From Margaritifera margaritifera (lineage: Eukaryota > Mollusca > Bivalvia > Unionida > Margaritiferidae): DNA of 64,000 nt. Location: assembly GCA_029931535.1 (NCBI GenBank), contig JAQPZY010000735.1:124001-188000 (forward strand). The letters run 5' to 3'. Of this stretch, positions 45,722-59,110 are shown in pieces. The first letter of the stretch is position 1, and each line of letters starts with the position of its first letter. Below the pieces are notes generated by a model, which was not told where the DNA came from, made no database searches, and worked only from the letters and a program-made list of their open reading frames with translations. A program made the translations under genes and the position numbers.

Positions 45722-47157
45722 CACCTTTCCCTCGATAAGTTGCGCACAGCGGGGTCCAAAAACATAGACCGCACACTAAGCCAGGGCGTGAGTTACTGAG
45801 GGACCTAAAAAAAAAGTAAGAAGGGGATGCCATCCCCGCTGGACATCGAGAAAACCGCCCGGGGGAGTGGGTAACGGGGTTGTTTAATGGCTGCATACTC
45901 GTTTTATAATTACATTGGGAATAATTGTCAATAAAGAGCTTTTGCCTTTCTGTATAAATTATCTTTATTTTAAAGATACCGAACCTCTGAAAGATCGTTA
46001 ACAACATTAGTCCATGTGGTTCCAACAACACGTGTATGCGAAAACATTGTGTATTACATCACTGCTTTTTGTTGTTGTCGATTCACAACTAAACAAGATT
46101 CCTTTTTTTCAAAAACTAGGGACAATTATTTCATGAAACAACCGTCAACGTCAAAAAAGAGAAACAGTGAAACTTCTTCTCATCCTTGAAGAAATCCTTG
46201 AGTAGCAAGTTTGAAATTTTAAGTTCAATACAAACTCTGGAACTCACTTTTCCTAATGAACTGTATCTGTAAAACAAAGCTTTTTATTCTCCAAGTACTC
46301 ATTTGACTTGGTTGCCTTATTATCATTAATCACATTTGTGAACGAGTAGGCTAATTTAAGGTAGTTTAATTATATTACTTACATAATAATTATAACAGTG
46401 TTTGATTGATCAATTGAAATGAGTTGACCTGATACACGTCCGTGACTGCTAGCTCTTATACAGGCAGGATTTGCATGCCTTTTAACTTTTCTGTTATTCC
46501 ACCTCCTTTGTTTGATTTGTTACAAAAGACATAATTAAGGTGATATAACAAAACAGGTCTGCTATTAATTGAGTGTAACAACACAACAAATACTTCCACA
46601 AATCGGAGATAAAAAATCGGTCGGCACTTAATTAGGTTCTCACTGAAATGCTCGCGGCGATAGCTGGGTCGGTTGAATTATATTTTTCACGTTTGAATAC
46701 AAGAGGGCATATTGCATTTATGATGATTACACTGAAATCTAATTAAAAGATAGAACTAAAACACAAATTTCACTTGACAAAGCTTATTTAATTGGTATTT
46801 ATTTTTAAAGTTTTGCCACCAGTAGGTATTAGTGACGTTTTCATTGATAACAATTTTGTCTAATGTTATTTATAGTGTACTGAGAATGTTGTGTGGAAAG
46901 AAAATTGAGCAAAATATATGACTTCTTATTAAAAGTTGAAAATTTCATGATGTTGATTCAAATTCTGGGTACTAACCACTGTTTTTGACGATAAAACGAG
47001 CGATATATCAAGGTTTCATTTACTAATTTTTATCGCGATTTGTTTTACCTTGAACAAATAGGGGCCGATTTTTTTGTAATTTTTTTGGGGTATTTTCTAG
47101 TTGAAAAAATGGGACCCCACATTATAAGCGGGTTCGCGAGTTATCGAGGGATCAGTA
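45722..47157. mobile_element. Inverted-repeat DNA element, 1.4 kb
   Basis: Starts CACCTTTCCCTCGATAAGTT with GCGCACAGCGGGGTCC. The right end reads GGGACCCCACATTATAAGCG to CGCGAGTTATCGAGGGATCAG, an inverted copy. Bordered by TA on both sides. No transposase recognised, so probably a non-autonomous relative of the pogo-like elements around it. Confidence 0.75.
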
Positions 47158-47639
47158 TAAATGCAAAATAATATTCAGGTTCAGAGATCATTCAGTATGC
47201 CAAAATCTTCAACTATGATTTTATTGTCGAGTACATCTTGGTGAAAACTCAACATAGTGATCACTTTGGCACCCATGTCCATACGACTGTCAACTCCCTA
47301 GATTTAGGTCAGTGTTAGTTTTTTAGATTAAGCTCAATGTTAATGATTTTACTTTCTAGTTAAATGAAAGGATGGTATGATAAAAAGGCGAGTCACTGGT
47401 TTTGTGACCTTTTCAAATTAAAGTAGCTTATCCTCATGGAATAAGTGACGGTGGTGGCAATAATCATTAAATTGTAAACATAAATTTTGTGCAGGATTTT
47501 CCAAGTTTAAAACTCAAAACTATCGACACCAATATTATAACTCAAACATGAAATAGTAATCCTCACATACATCTGGAATGAAGTTTCCTTTTTTGATTAT
47601 ATTTAAATTTTTCAAGATGCCTTCTTTAAATTGTGCCAT

Positions 47640-49111
47640 TTTAAGATTAATAGTGTTCAAAACTACGGACTACATTGGCACAGTCAGTTATCCTCTTGTT
47701 GCATATTAAACAAGACCTACTAAAAACAGATATTACATATTTAATTTTATTTTTTTTGGCACAGAAACTAATAATTGCTACATACATATAAATGTATTTG
47801 AAAATCAGCAACTTAAGTGTAAATAGTTAGAGTATGTGTACTCACCAGTCACCAGCCGATCTGGTTGTATGGTTGCATCAATAATAGTAATTCCATCAAA
47901 AATGTGCACCAAGAAGCATAATTTCTACACATTTTCTGCTAGATCCATTCAGGTCCAAATACTTAATTTCTTGCTAATACTCACACTAACTTGGGAGACA
48001 CTATTTCCAAAACATTTATTTTTGCTGGACATGTTCAAAAGGCCTGATTTCTGACCGACAATAAAATGCATAAATCAGACATTAGGAGTTTATAAAAAAA
48101 GAAACTTGTATTTAGGCTTGAAAAATACTTTAACTGAAAATTCATACAGGAGGTCGAAGGCATTGACCTGATAATGTACTTGATATTAACACTTTAACAG
48201 TTGTGTATAATTGCCTGGACCCAGTATGGGAATAAACGATTCAATTTCATGGGTGAAAAGTGAATTCCATAAATACAGTTGAGTCATTCTCTGAAAGATT
48301 GAGGAAAAATTAAATAAAATAAATGCAATATTAATTAAAAATTTTTATTTATAACTACGACTTTGTACTCCTGCAGATGAAAACAAGGAGTAGTATGTTT
48401 GATTATAATAGCAGTTAACTCCTTCAATGCAACTTAAATGGTTCTGTTCCAGTCAGTTACCCACAGATGTACAAACTATATGCATGTAACTTTATCATTA
48501 CAGTGCGTTGCATATATGAGTAATTTGGAGCTGCTGAATAAGATTGGGGGAGGATGTGGCAATGACTAAAAATGCTCCTGACAATTTGGGTTGATAAACT
48601 TGTTTCAACAGGTGTGTATGAAGGTTGATTGAGCAGGCATTGGTGGTCTTTTGTTTCCCTGAAATAGGTGGGTAAATTAATTGATTTATAAATTCTGGTG
48701 AGAAACTTTTAAGACCTCTGCATTGTTTGGTGCTTGGTTGAGTTAACCAGATGACTGAGCAAACATTTGTTGGCTATTGTTTACCCTATATTGAGCAACA
48801 TTTGTTCACAGGATGCATTGAAGTCAAAAACAAAGAAGACCTAATGGCTTTATTGTTGATGGTTCAATAATAATTAGATTAACAATTATCAGCTTGTTAA
48901 GGGGCTAAAGTCTTAAAAAAATTAACAAGAAGATATTGATTTTTCTTGAAGAATACAACACATCCTGCCAAATTATTAAGTCAAACTTTTGTTTATTTTT
49001 GGCACTAAAGTTTTGTAGTACTTCAAGAAATAGGGGAAAATATTACACAATCTCAGGAGCCACACCACAGTCATGCTATATTTGAATTTGTGCTATAATG
49101 AAGTGTCACTG
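47640..49111. mobile_element. Older copy of the pogo-type element at 43288
   Basis: Parallels 43440-45153 over most of its length: TTGGCACAGT, ACTCACCA-CCGATCT, AATTCCATC-AAA-TGTGCAC, ACAAAGAAGACCTAATGGCTTTATTG, then GGAGCCACACCACAGTCATGC and a decayed right end GTGCTATAATGAAGTGTCACTG followed by TA. The left end is not recognisable. More diverged than the 43288 copy. Confidence 0.75.
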
Positions 49112-49114
49112 TAT

Positions 49115-51780
49115 GAAGTAAAATATACGTTGTATGTTGTACTTCTCTTTGCAAAAACATTTATGACTGGCCCTTTGTAAACCTTGTTCCTCGTAAGACT
49201 AGTTTTATTCTCACCTATAATTATAACAGCCATCCTACTTCATAATATTCATTGATCAGAACCATGGTTAGGAGTTGCATGTTTTAAACCTTGTCAGTTC
49301 ATTGTCATTGGGGGGATGTGTGATAGTGTGAGGTGGGGGTAGAGTTAGAATAGAAGTTTTTCAGTCACACCACCCACACCAATTAATATCTAAGAATATC
49401 ATAAAGACCTTGCAATATTAGACAAATTATGCTGATGTGCCATCACATATGAACAAAGATTTTTAAAAAAGAGAAATATTGAGGGAAAAAAATTTGGTGG
49501 CATTTGTAATCAATAGCATTGGAAGAAATTCTACAAAAAGCAGCCTACTGACCCAGATTTCTTGACCAACTGCTTTTGCATTTAGCTGTTAGACAAATGT
49601 CAGCCAGGTGAGCTGTTTCAGTCGTATTAGGCCTTGTGTAATTTAATAGTGTGAAAATCCTTGTATCTTCCTAAGGTTATTTCATTACTTCAACCAATAT
49701 GGTGCCTTAATTGATTTGGACATTAACTGCCCATTAAGTTTGAGAAGCTGTAAATTGACATGAGAAAATTTAAAGTCAGATTCATTCTTAATTATGCACA
49801 CAAAGTTTTGCCATTTTTTTTTTTTAGGGATATAATTTGATGTGCTCAGTCATAAATTAAGATCAGAGCCCACACTATCACACTTATGCATTTGCACAAC
49901 ATGAAATAACATCATAACATTATCCTTTGTGCTTAAAATTTCATTTGCATAACAACAAGGACTTGATGCTGCTGTTGGAGTTAAATTGAATATTGCTACA
50001 GTGTGATTTTTTTGATTTGAACTTGTAATGTAATACAATTTTGAACAGGATTTTTTTTTTGGACGTAGGTAGGAAGAAAATTACTAAAGCACCAATAAGT
50101 TAGGCTGGTACATTGACTAGTTTCTTAGAGAAAAAAACAGTATATACTTAACAAGAAACTAGTCAGTTAGACTGTAAATAGGTGAAAAATGGTGAAAGAG
50201 ATTAAGAGAAAAGCAAGATACAGATATTTAATTAGGTATTTTCGGCATCCCAACATTTATAAACACAAAAATGTTAAGACAAAATTGGCAAGATTGCCAT
50301 ACGTAACACAGCATTGACCAGCTCTTGTTCAGTTACCATCTCAATAAACTTATAAACTACTACGATTGTTTTTATGTTATTAATTTTGCATGTGCATATT
50401 TTCTGATTTCTCAAACATGAAATAAAATAAGGTAAATAAAGACCTCATAATTCACGAGTCACTTAAGAGTTTACTGGGAGTACTGTAGTGTACAATACTT
50501 AATTAGTGCATATCGTGCTTAGAGTCCCTTATATTGTTTATTCCGAAAAATATTAGATGCAGATTTTGCTTTATTCATCATTTTTACCAAATCTCATTCT
50601 TCCAGCTCACATTTTGGCACTATTTGAATTGGCTGTTTTATTTACTTTGTTTCACACGCTCAGGATTGACCATTTTTCAGTGATATAAGTGGTCCTACAA
50701 AGTGATGTGATCTTTATGAAAAGACATATGTTTAATAAATATTTATAATTATATAAGGCACATAACCAGCATATATTCACATAAGTGTCATCTATTCATT
50801 AAAGAATGGCCATAATATAGGTTAAAATTCTGAACATAGATCGACTAGATAATCATTGATCCATTTTAGTTATGTGTTTCAGCTTAACACAAAATTGTAA
50901 TTTTCCGCGTTATTCGTTCCACTTTTGATTTTGGCAAGCCAGTTGTTTCAGTGGCACATTTTGATTATAGTTGGTGTATTTTTTTTTTTTCCAACAGAAA
51001 TCCAATCCAGTTAATTTTTTAAACCCGGAAACTGGCTTGGGTAAAGAGTTTTGTATGAAGGCAATGCCGGTAACCCTTTGTTCTACAGCATGAATCCTTT
51101 TATTTCCTTTTATAACATAATGTTTTCACGATTACTGTAGCTGAGTAAACATGTACTTATTGAAGGCTGCTTACATCAAAGCAAACTACCACACGTTATT
51201 ATTGCAATTATTTTCAAAGCATTATTTCTGGAACTTCTTTATCATATATAAGAGACATTAATGAATTTTAGTGCAGTGCACCACTATGATTCAAAACCAA
51301 GAGATGTACTTATTCACAATTTTTACTATTAAGTGGAAAGGTGTCGAAATGTAAGGTTGAAATGCATGCCAGGAAAAAGAAAAATCATAAAACTTAAATG
51401 CTTCTGGTTCTGGATTCCATGAAACAAATTTATCAAATTTGAACACTTAACCTAGAAACAAATAAATAAATGTCTGGTTGAAAAAAGTGAGTGCAAAACC
51501 TACTGAAAATGTATCTTTTTAACATCCACTCAGTAGAGTTTGAAAAGTTTCTAAATGGAAATTGGCAGAAGTATTATCAACTCCTGGTAAGTAGATGGCT
51601 GAAATGTCAATATCTCTTTTAAGGCATCATTCCCAAATAGATTTTGAAAGAAAATCCATTTCTTTAGATTGCATTCCACATATTATTAATGTATGACAAT
51701 GCACATGTATTGTCTGTTTGAATACCAACATGTTTTTTCGTAACTTGGCTACAGAATTATTTCATGGCATGGAAGATAGA
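49115..51780. other. AT-rich sequence, nothing recognised
   Basis: Contains short poly-T runs and chance open frames. No repeats with clear boundaries, no RNA gene and no coding homology that I can see. Two GAAACTAGTC / GACTAGTTTC inverted words lie near 50115-50165. Confidence 0.5.
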
Positions 51781-51784
51781 AGTT

Positions 51785-52640
51785 CTATATAATTGATGTG
51801 ATAATTGGATTCTTCAACTGACCAACAGCCACCAACAGACTGATTGAATTCTGTTGAACAGCAACCCACCCTGGTGTGGATGCATCTTTCTGGAGAAAAC
51901 AATCAACTGATTTGGGTCTAATACTATTAACATTACATTTTGGAATTTTTTCAGACCACCTATTTAACTCGGCCTTGCTATTTTTCAACAGGATTATCAG
52001 TGCATGATAGTTCTGGTAATATGTAAGACCAAAAACTTTGCCTCTTTCCAAATAGCGATAATGCTGCTTGAAAAGCATTAACAAGTAAACCAAGAATTGA
52101 TGCTAGCTCTCTTATGTAAATGGATGTCTTGACCAACAACTGATTGGAAATGTTTACAGTTTGTTTTACTTTTCTATCTAAAAGGAAGATTCTGAATTGT
52201 ACTGAATCAATAAGAAATCCAAAAAAGATAATTCTCTGAGACTGGATAAGGTGAGATTTCTCATAATTAATAGTAAACCATAGAGATGCTATCTTTTCCA
52301 GCATTAAATTTTTATTTTCTAGGCATATTATAGGGGCATATGTTCATGTTGATGGAGTCATCAATGTAGTAAGAGCTACGAATACCTAGTTTTAAAACCA
52401 CGATTTCAAATTTTTTTTGAAGACCCTTGGTGCACTGGAAATAGATGATTTTGACAATATTTGCTTTGCTTTTGTGTATACATTATTTATATGAAAATTT
52501 TGGCATTCTCTTTTCTGCTGCTTTTTTGTCTCAACCTTTCCTGAAGTATATAGGTCAAGAATTTTTACTTCTTCTTGCAGATTATATAGATATAAAGTTA
52601 ATAATTCAGTGGCTTTTCCAAGGGTGGTAAAAGAAAGCTA
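51785..52640 (-). pseudogene. DIRS-type retrotransposon RT/RNase H fragment
   Basis: Minus strand. A decayed RT segment includes SSAPRVF and SYYIDDSIN (the YIDD catalytic box at 52357-52368), then WFTINYEKSHLIQSQRIIFF with GFLIDSVQFRI, and TSIYIRELASILGLL (52304-51978). A shifted frame gives LNRWSEKIP and DASTPGWVAVQ near 51860-51960, resembling the RNase H DAS-GWGA motif. The SQ-I-(F/Y)-GF-IDS pattern followed by IRELAS-IGLL is typical of DIRS-like elements. Frameshifted and truncated; no tyrosine recombinase seen. Confidence 0.7.
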
Positions 52641-52804
52641 GTATTAAATAGCTTAGATGCTAGACTTCTATTACAATTCTTTGAAGATCTGGAACTCAGG
52701 ATTTTTTTTGTTCTGAAAAAAGATTTCTTCCCATAATTTGCTCATCTAGTTGATGATTAAAAAAAATAAAGAATCATATCTGGCATGAGGGATGTCATTT
52801 TTGG

Positions 52805-53342
52805 CTCGTCTGGCCAAAGGCCATATGAGCTTATGGTATGGCCTTTCATTGTCTGTCATGTAGTGTCCACCTGTCAACATTTACTTGTGAATGATCTAGA
52901 GGCTTAACTTTTGATCAGGTTTCGATCAGATGTGATATATAAGCCTATATCATTAAGACCTCCGATGAGTTCATTTTTGATTGGCATCCTTGCATATTAA
53001 TGAGGTGATCTTGCATTTGATTGGTTGAGTTTGTAAACACTAAAGAGGCCATATTTTTGATCAGAATCTTGTGAATGCAGCTAGTCTCACAGTTTTAGTG
53101 CCATGAAATTTTGTACATGTTATGTCCATCAACTAGAGATGCAGATATTGACAAATCACTATGCTCTCAAAATATTTGTTAGAGTTATTGCCCTTTTTGT
53201 CCAGCAGAATCATGGGTTAATGATTATCGCATAAGATGGTTTCAACAATCAGCAGTTAAAAGGAAGAAATGGTCTTATCTTGAATGCCTGGAAATTCTTT
53301 CCACCCAGGTGAGCATCAGTCTCTCTGAGGGACTCTTGTTTT
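52805..53342. repeat. Third, diverged copy of the 26928-type repeat
   Basis: The head GGCTCGTCTGGCCAAAGGCC with ATATGAGCTTATGGTATGGC, and the tail AAGATGGTTTCAACAATCAG, GTTAAAAGGAAGAAATGGTC and CTCTGAGGGACTCTTGTTT, match the copies at 26928 and 30587. The middle is different, without the ATATGGCCACC array (it has TTAGAGTTATTGCCCTTT). Confidence 0.75.
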
Positions 53343-53344
53343 GA

Positions 53345-54200
53345 CTATAGAATCATTTGCATCATGGGTTAATGATGGGGGGAGTTAGGGGTATATTTAC
53401 ATGAGCAAATTGCTTGCCATTCCTCTAAGTTGTTTCTGTATCTCTAAGTTTTAAATATTTCTCATGAGCCTCAAGTAATCTCTCTCGTCTTGAACTGATG
53501 AAAAGAGTAAAAATCTAGTGTATTTTTTATTAAAAAACTCCCTGAAAATCATGATCTAGTTTTTAGCGTTGTTTCATGTAATAAACATGGAATAGTCACT
53601 TTTGCAGCTAATGTCAATTAGCTGAGTGGTGATGTACACTCAACAAGTTCAGATTTCATTGTAGTAAAGAGTATTATATCTGTAGATCTAAAATTAGGAT
53701 ACTGTTTGTTAATCAGTATATATTGGGCATCACCTGAGCACAGTAAGTATCAGAAATTAGAAACAACTGTTTTTCCTATTGTTTCATCACTGCTATTATA
53801 TGTTTAAATTGAGAAAATCAGTTTTGACTTTATTCAGTTACGAAAAGTGTGGGCTGGAGGAGGGCAATCATTAAATTATTTGGCATGTTCACAGTTACAT
53901 AACCTTTTTTCTGATCATGTAAGATTGTGATCTTTTATTATTAAAGACCTGATATTTTCATAGACACTTTCTTGGTTACCACAATATTTAAATATTTCTT
54001 CCATACGTCTTGTAGTTAGAATATTTCTTTCTTTTAATGAGGTACTTCACAAACATATCATATTATCTAGTCCAGTGTTTCAACGTGTATTTATTCCCCA
54101 CTACATTTCAAGAGTAGTTATATGTTCAGTTTCATTTCTGTCACATTATTATTATTATTATTATTAATATTATTATTATTATTTTAAATCATTATTATTA
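53345..54200. other. AT-rich sequence ending in an (ATT)n run
   Basis: No coding or RNA gene recognised. An ATT trinucleotide run lies at about 54145-54183. Confidence 0.6.
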
Positions 54201-54214
54201 TTGCTATTACTGTA

Positions 54215-55615
54215 TTTACCTGTGTATAATGTGCACCCAAATTTGAATATCATAAACCCATATCTCTCATTGATTAATATGCCAGAAGATTAGTTCTACA
54301 CTGCACGCATCAAATCATGTAAGTAGTAGAATGACCAGTATAGACCTTGACTTTCTGACTCATTATGAGACAGCAGTTCAGGGCAGGGCTGTCATAAGGG
54401 TTGGGTGATACGGGTGACTGCTGGTGGGTGGAAGTCGCATTTCGTGGAGCATGTTCTTTTATTCTGTAATTTACTTAAATAAATGTACACCTTTTTCATT
54501 AAAATACCTATGTTTAGTTATTATTCTCATGACTATTAATACATTTAAAAAATAAACAGTTTGCTGTGTATTTTCCGAGGGTTGGGCATGCCCAAGGCGC
54601 TGCTTGCTCAGGGCACTGTAAAGTTCAGCTTCAGGGTCTATGATGTCTGCATGAAATCATCTCAGTAGTAAAATGACCAGCATACACCTTAATCATCTGG
54701 TTCATTATAAGACAGCAGTTCTGAGGCTATGATGTCTGGATGAAATCCTGTCGGGAGTTGAACAACTAGAATATATCTTGATCTTCTGGCTCATTATAAG
54801 GCAGCAGTTCAGAGCCTATCATGTCTGTATGAAATGAAATTTTATATCAGCATGGTTTGCCCTTCATAAATAAATGACTCTTTGTGTTTTGTTGGTTGTC
54901 TCCCTTTCTATAGCTTATTACCTCTCCCTTGCATGTACTTTGCTAAACAATACATCATTAAAACATATGAAATCTTTATTCATTTTTACCTGTTAATAGT
55001 TACGATATATCGGTATATAAAAAAAACTTTATAGTTTTGCTTTCTTTATACAAATACACTTTATATCAATTGATTGACAACTATTTCTTTAAAAACATTT
55101 TAACTCCGCAAACTGCTGTTTTGACTTGATGCTGTATAGTAAAATATTTTACTGTGTGGATGCAATTCCTTGCCAGAAAGGGAGGCAACTTGTACAGTAC
55201 ACATACATGAAATTGACTATTTATCATGACAACTTTCAGTGACAGAAGTTGGGCATGTTTGTATTGTGTTCAGAAACATGTCATGTAATTTCCTATATCT
55301 GGCATATATAAGTTGTCTTTGATGTGATTGCACATGCTACAACACAATTTAATCATCTTTTTTCTTATTCATTATCATTTTACAGTCATTCCTTATTCTG
55401 TTTATTGACCTTGTCTGATAAAATAAGGATCATAGATGTTTCATTGTCTCTTGTTTTGAGGTAGAAAAATATGTTGTTTTGATCTTTTATTCCCACATCC
55501 ATACATACATGTATTAGATATAATATCACTTTTTTTAAATACATTTTCCCAAATTAATGCCCCTCCCCTTGTGTTTATCAGTTCACCTGGCTATAAGGTG
55601 AATTTATGGTATTTC
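54215..55615. mobile_element. Possible larger non-autonomous element
   Basis: The outer sequences TATTTACCTGTGTATAATGT and CCTGGCTATAAGGTGAATTT near the two ends are weakly inverted to each other and resemble pogo-type termini in this window. Ends and target duplication cannot be fixed. Low support. Confidence 0.3.
54310..54845. repeat. Degenerate tandem repeat, 3 units
   Basis: Three units share AGTAGTAAAATGACCAG-ATA, CTTGATCTTCTGGCTCATTA and TAAGACAGCAGTTC-GAGGC-ATGATGTCT. The spacing is uneven because other sequence is inserted between units 1 and 2. Confidence 0.7.
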
Positions 55616-55653
55616 CGTCAACAGTTGCTGTGTAATGGGTAGGACTGACCATG

Positions 55654-55945
55654 AAGGCTTGGATAGCTCAGGTGGTAGAGCACCTGTCTAGAGTTAGGAG
55701 GGTTGAGCCCTGGTCCAGCTATGCATTTTTCCCTGTTACATTTGGCACTGCCAACAGGATTCCACTTCTGCACCTCCAACCAGCTAGGGAGGGTGCAGTC
55801 AAGTGGAAGTTGGATGTTGAGACACAAGGACATGTCTCAAAAAGGCAGGGAGAAGGTGTAACAGGTAGGACTGGGCACAGATAGCTCAAGTGGTAGAGCA
55901 CCCGTCTTGAGTTTGGGAGGTCCCAGGTTCGAGCCCTGGTCCAGT
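55654..55945 (+). repeat. Two tandem tRNA-derived SINE heads
   Basis: Unit 1 (about 55656-55720) and unit 2 (about 55874-55944) both read like a tRNA: A box TAGCTCA-GTGGTAGAGCAC, and B box GGTTCGAGCCCTGGTCC (perfect in unit 2, GGTTGAGCCC in unit 1). They are followed by similar tails (CCAG..AT.CAT.TTTCC.TGTTACA). The units lack a well-paired acceptor stem, so they are SINE sequence rather than tRNA genes. Likely a dimeric or nested SINE. Confidence 0.75.
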
Positions 55946-55949
55946 GATC

Positions 55950-58240
55950 CATATTTCCTTGTTACAGCTACTTTCAACTTCTACTTAAATATCACTGGAC
56001 CAGTTTCATCCAAACTTGGCAGAAAGCATCCTTGCTTAAAGGGCTTTCAGTTTTGTGCAAATGATACTGAATTGCCATCAAATACAACTGCAATTACAAA
56101 AATGTTAAAACTTTGAAATGACTTCTCAAATACTGCTCAGCAGAATGTAACCAATATTGGCAGAAAGCATCCTGGTATAAAGGTCTTTAGCATTTGTACA
56201 AATGATGCCAATCAGCCGTCAAATATGATTGATGTTACTAAAAATAGAAAAAAAGAAAAACACCCCCAAAAATACAACCAAATATATATTTTTTTTAAAA
56301 ATGCAACAAAAATACTAGAAATAGAAAGAAATTTGAAAAAAAATAAACAATAGCTACAAAAAAAGACAACAGAATTTGACCAAATTTGAGAGAAAACATA
56401 AATGATACTGATCTGTAATCAGATATCGTTACCATTACTGAAATTATGAATGAAGATGCAAACAAATAAAAAAGTTGAAATGGTTGTTTTCATAACATAT
56501 GGATAGCATTAGAGTAAGATTCTACAGAAAGCATCCAACTGACAGAATTTTTTTTTTTTTTTATAGAGAAGTCAAAATTATACGTAACGTATTTATCCAA
56601 TGACAAGCTCATACTTTATAATAAGCCCATTTCCTCTTTTACAAATTGTTAGCAGCTTATTTTTGTTCAGAATGTTAGTAAGTAGTTGTATTCAAAATGT
56701 CCTTGTCTAATAACAACCCCACCCTCAACTTTTTGAATATTTTACTAAGCTGGCCAACCAGAACTGATAATGGGTGAAATACTGTATGATTGTTTTTCTT
56801 CAGATCAGGGTGATTGTTGCATTAAAAGTCTCACCTTTTGTTTTCTTGCACAGTCTCACCTTTTGTTTTCTTGCACAGAACCAGTTTGTAGTTTAATCTA
56901 TGGAACAATTTTAAGTTCCAGTATTTATTGAACGAAACTTTGGCTTAAATATAGGGGAAAAAAGAAAGTATGGATACTTATCCATGAGGGTTTTTTCCCT
57001 CGTATCCACAGGAAACAAACTTTGATATAGTTATTATAGAATAAAGATGAATGCTTTGTGTTTAGGGCATTTTCCCCCCAAGGATTTACACTTTTTCAAG
57101 TGATTGAGTGTACAAATTTAAAATCCAGACGAGATATTCAGCAATCAAGTTGTTCAATGAAGAATATTTATTCATGTATATAGTAGAGTTTTAAGACAAT
57201 TTGATGTATTTATTAACACATGTATAATACACATATAGTTACTAAAAAATGTGTGCACCATTATGCTGTGTTATGTACCATAAGATCAGGGTGTATACTT
57301 AATTGGAATCATAATTACAACATTGAGCATCGACCCTGATCAGCCAGTGTATGATATGACAGCAGTTGGGTATTAGCAAAATTTTATTGATATTTAACCC
57401 ACATATTGTCCACCTTGTCATGACAATTTACACCTCAATGAGTTCATTTATCACTACCACAGTTATTTTTTGTCAACATTGTAAATACCTTTCACTGTAA
57501 TTATAAAGTTTCATCAAATACATTTTTGTAAGTTTTTAAGTTACATATATCCATGTATCCATTTTTTTTATCAAATGAATTCATTTCATATTGTTTTGTA
57601 TAATTGTTAGTATTTTCGTGATGGTACATGTAACATCGATATGTGATGTAGGATCTACATAAGACAAAACTTTTTATTTTTTTAAAACTACTGACAAGTA
57701 GGTAATTCATTTTATGCAGGCCTCCATATTAATCAGGCCTTCATATTAATCAGGCCTTCATAGAAACTCTGTGCATTGGAAGAATTTGTGCATATTTTGT
57801 CCAGTAGTTTATGAACACTGAATTTACTCCTGTTTAGCATGCAACTATGAACAGTGTAGACTTAGGCTTACTGTCCCATAGTGCAATGGTATGGGTTAAT
57901 GGCTAGTTCAGCTTTCATTGCTATGCAGTGGAAAGCCAAACTGCAGTCTGGGGAAAAACAAAAAATTAAAATGAGGTACCCCAAATTCACTAATTAAAGG
58001 TAAACAAATTTACAGTTTATATTAATTTGGGCTGTTATAGCATAAATTTAGTTGCGTATTATCATAATGTTATTGTTGATGTTATGAACATTATAACATC
58101 TTAATTTTGATGATGATAACAGCTTCTTACAGGATGATATAAAAAGTGTCCATTTAATGTAAGCAATCTTGAAGGTGGTGTGGTTTTTACCCTTCTTTTC
58201 CGAGACTGATATCTGTAAATACTCTCTGCAGGTACAGTCA
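55950..58240. other. AT-rich sequence with small duplications
   Basis: Notable only for a module around CAGAAAGCATCC repeated at about 56020, 56160 and 56525, a 26-bp direct repeat at about 56831-56882 (TCACCTTTTGTTTTCTTGCA), and a 19-bp repeat AGGCCTTCATATTAATC at 57718-57765. No gene recognised. Confidence 0.55.
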
Positions 58241-58269
58241 GGAAAGACTGAAACTACCATTGCACCAGT

Positions 58270-59110
58270 AGATCAGAGTTTACGTTATTGGTTCTACTTA
58301 TTAATTTGAACAAACGACATAGATCCAGAGCTTTGGATTGTAGGTAGCAACAGATCTGTACCATATTTATTCATTTATAAGACCCATCCTGCTGCAAACA
58401 GCATTGACTCAGATATGCTGGCACATTATGCAATATCATATCAAAGTTTACACTGTCACTTGTAACAATAAGTAGAAAGAACAGCATAGACATGGACCTG
58501 GTGGTACATTATGTGATGGCTTATCAAGGTTATTTCTAAATAGAAAGAATAGCATAGACCCTGATATGCCTGCACATTATTTGATATCTTATCCAGGTTT
58601 ACACTGTTCACATTTATTTCAAAGTAGAAAGAATAGCATAAACATAGATCTGCTGGCACTTCATATGATGGTTTATATAGTTTACATTGTTCACTTGTAT
58701 TAATAAGTAGAAAGAATAACATACATCCATATCTGCCTGCACATTATGTGATATCTTATCAAGGTTTACACTGATCACTTGTAATAATAAGTACAAAAAA
58801 ATAGCATATAGCATAGACCCAGGTCTGCTGGCACTTTATGTCATAGCTTGTAATGTTTACATTGTTCACACTTCTAATAATAAGTCAAATAAAATATAGC
58901 AAAGACCCAGATCTGCTGGCACTTTGTGTCATGGCTTGTAAAGTTTACATTGTTCACACTTGTCATAATTAGTAGAAAGAATATCATGGAGCCAGAATTG
59001 TGTGTACATTATGTGATGGTAGGTCAATGTTTACTCTGTTCATTTGTAATAAACAAGTAGAAAGAACAGCATAGACTGAGATCTGATGGCACTTGATGTG
59101 ATGATGGATC
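58270..59110. repeat. ~110-bp tandem repeat preceded by pogo-like end
   Basis: About seven degenerate units with AAGTAGAAAGAATAGCATAG, ACCCAGATCTGCTGGCA, CATTATGTGATGGCTTATCA and AGGTTTACATTGTTCACTTG. Just upstream (58360-58400), ATTCATTTATAAGACCCAT resembles the CGCTTATAAGT terminus at 36885, and the repeat unit resembles GCATAGACCCAGGTC at 37001. The array thus probably grew inside a transposon end. Confidence 0.75.

Noticed and set aside
45573..46031. 152-codon minus-strand frame
   Set aside because: Runs into the inverted-repeat element from its flank. No recognisable domain.
55874..55944. Functional tRNA gene
   Set aside because: Same reasoning: poor stem pairing and a second diverged unit with the same tail just upstream.
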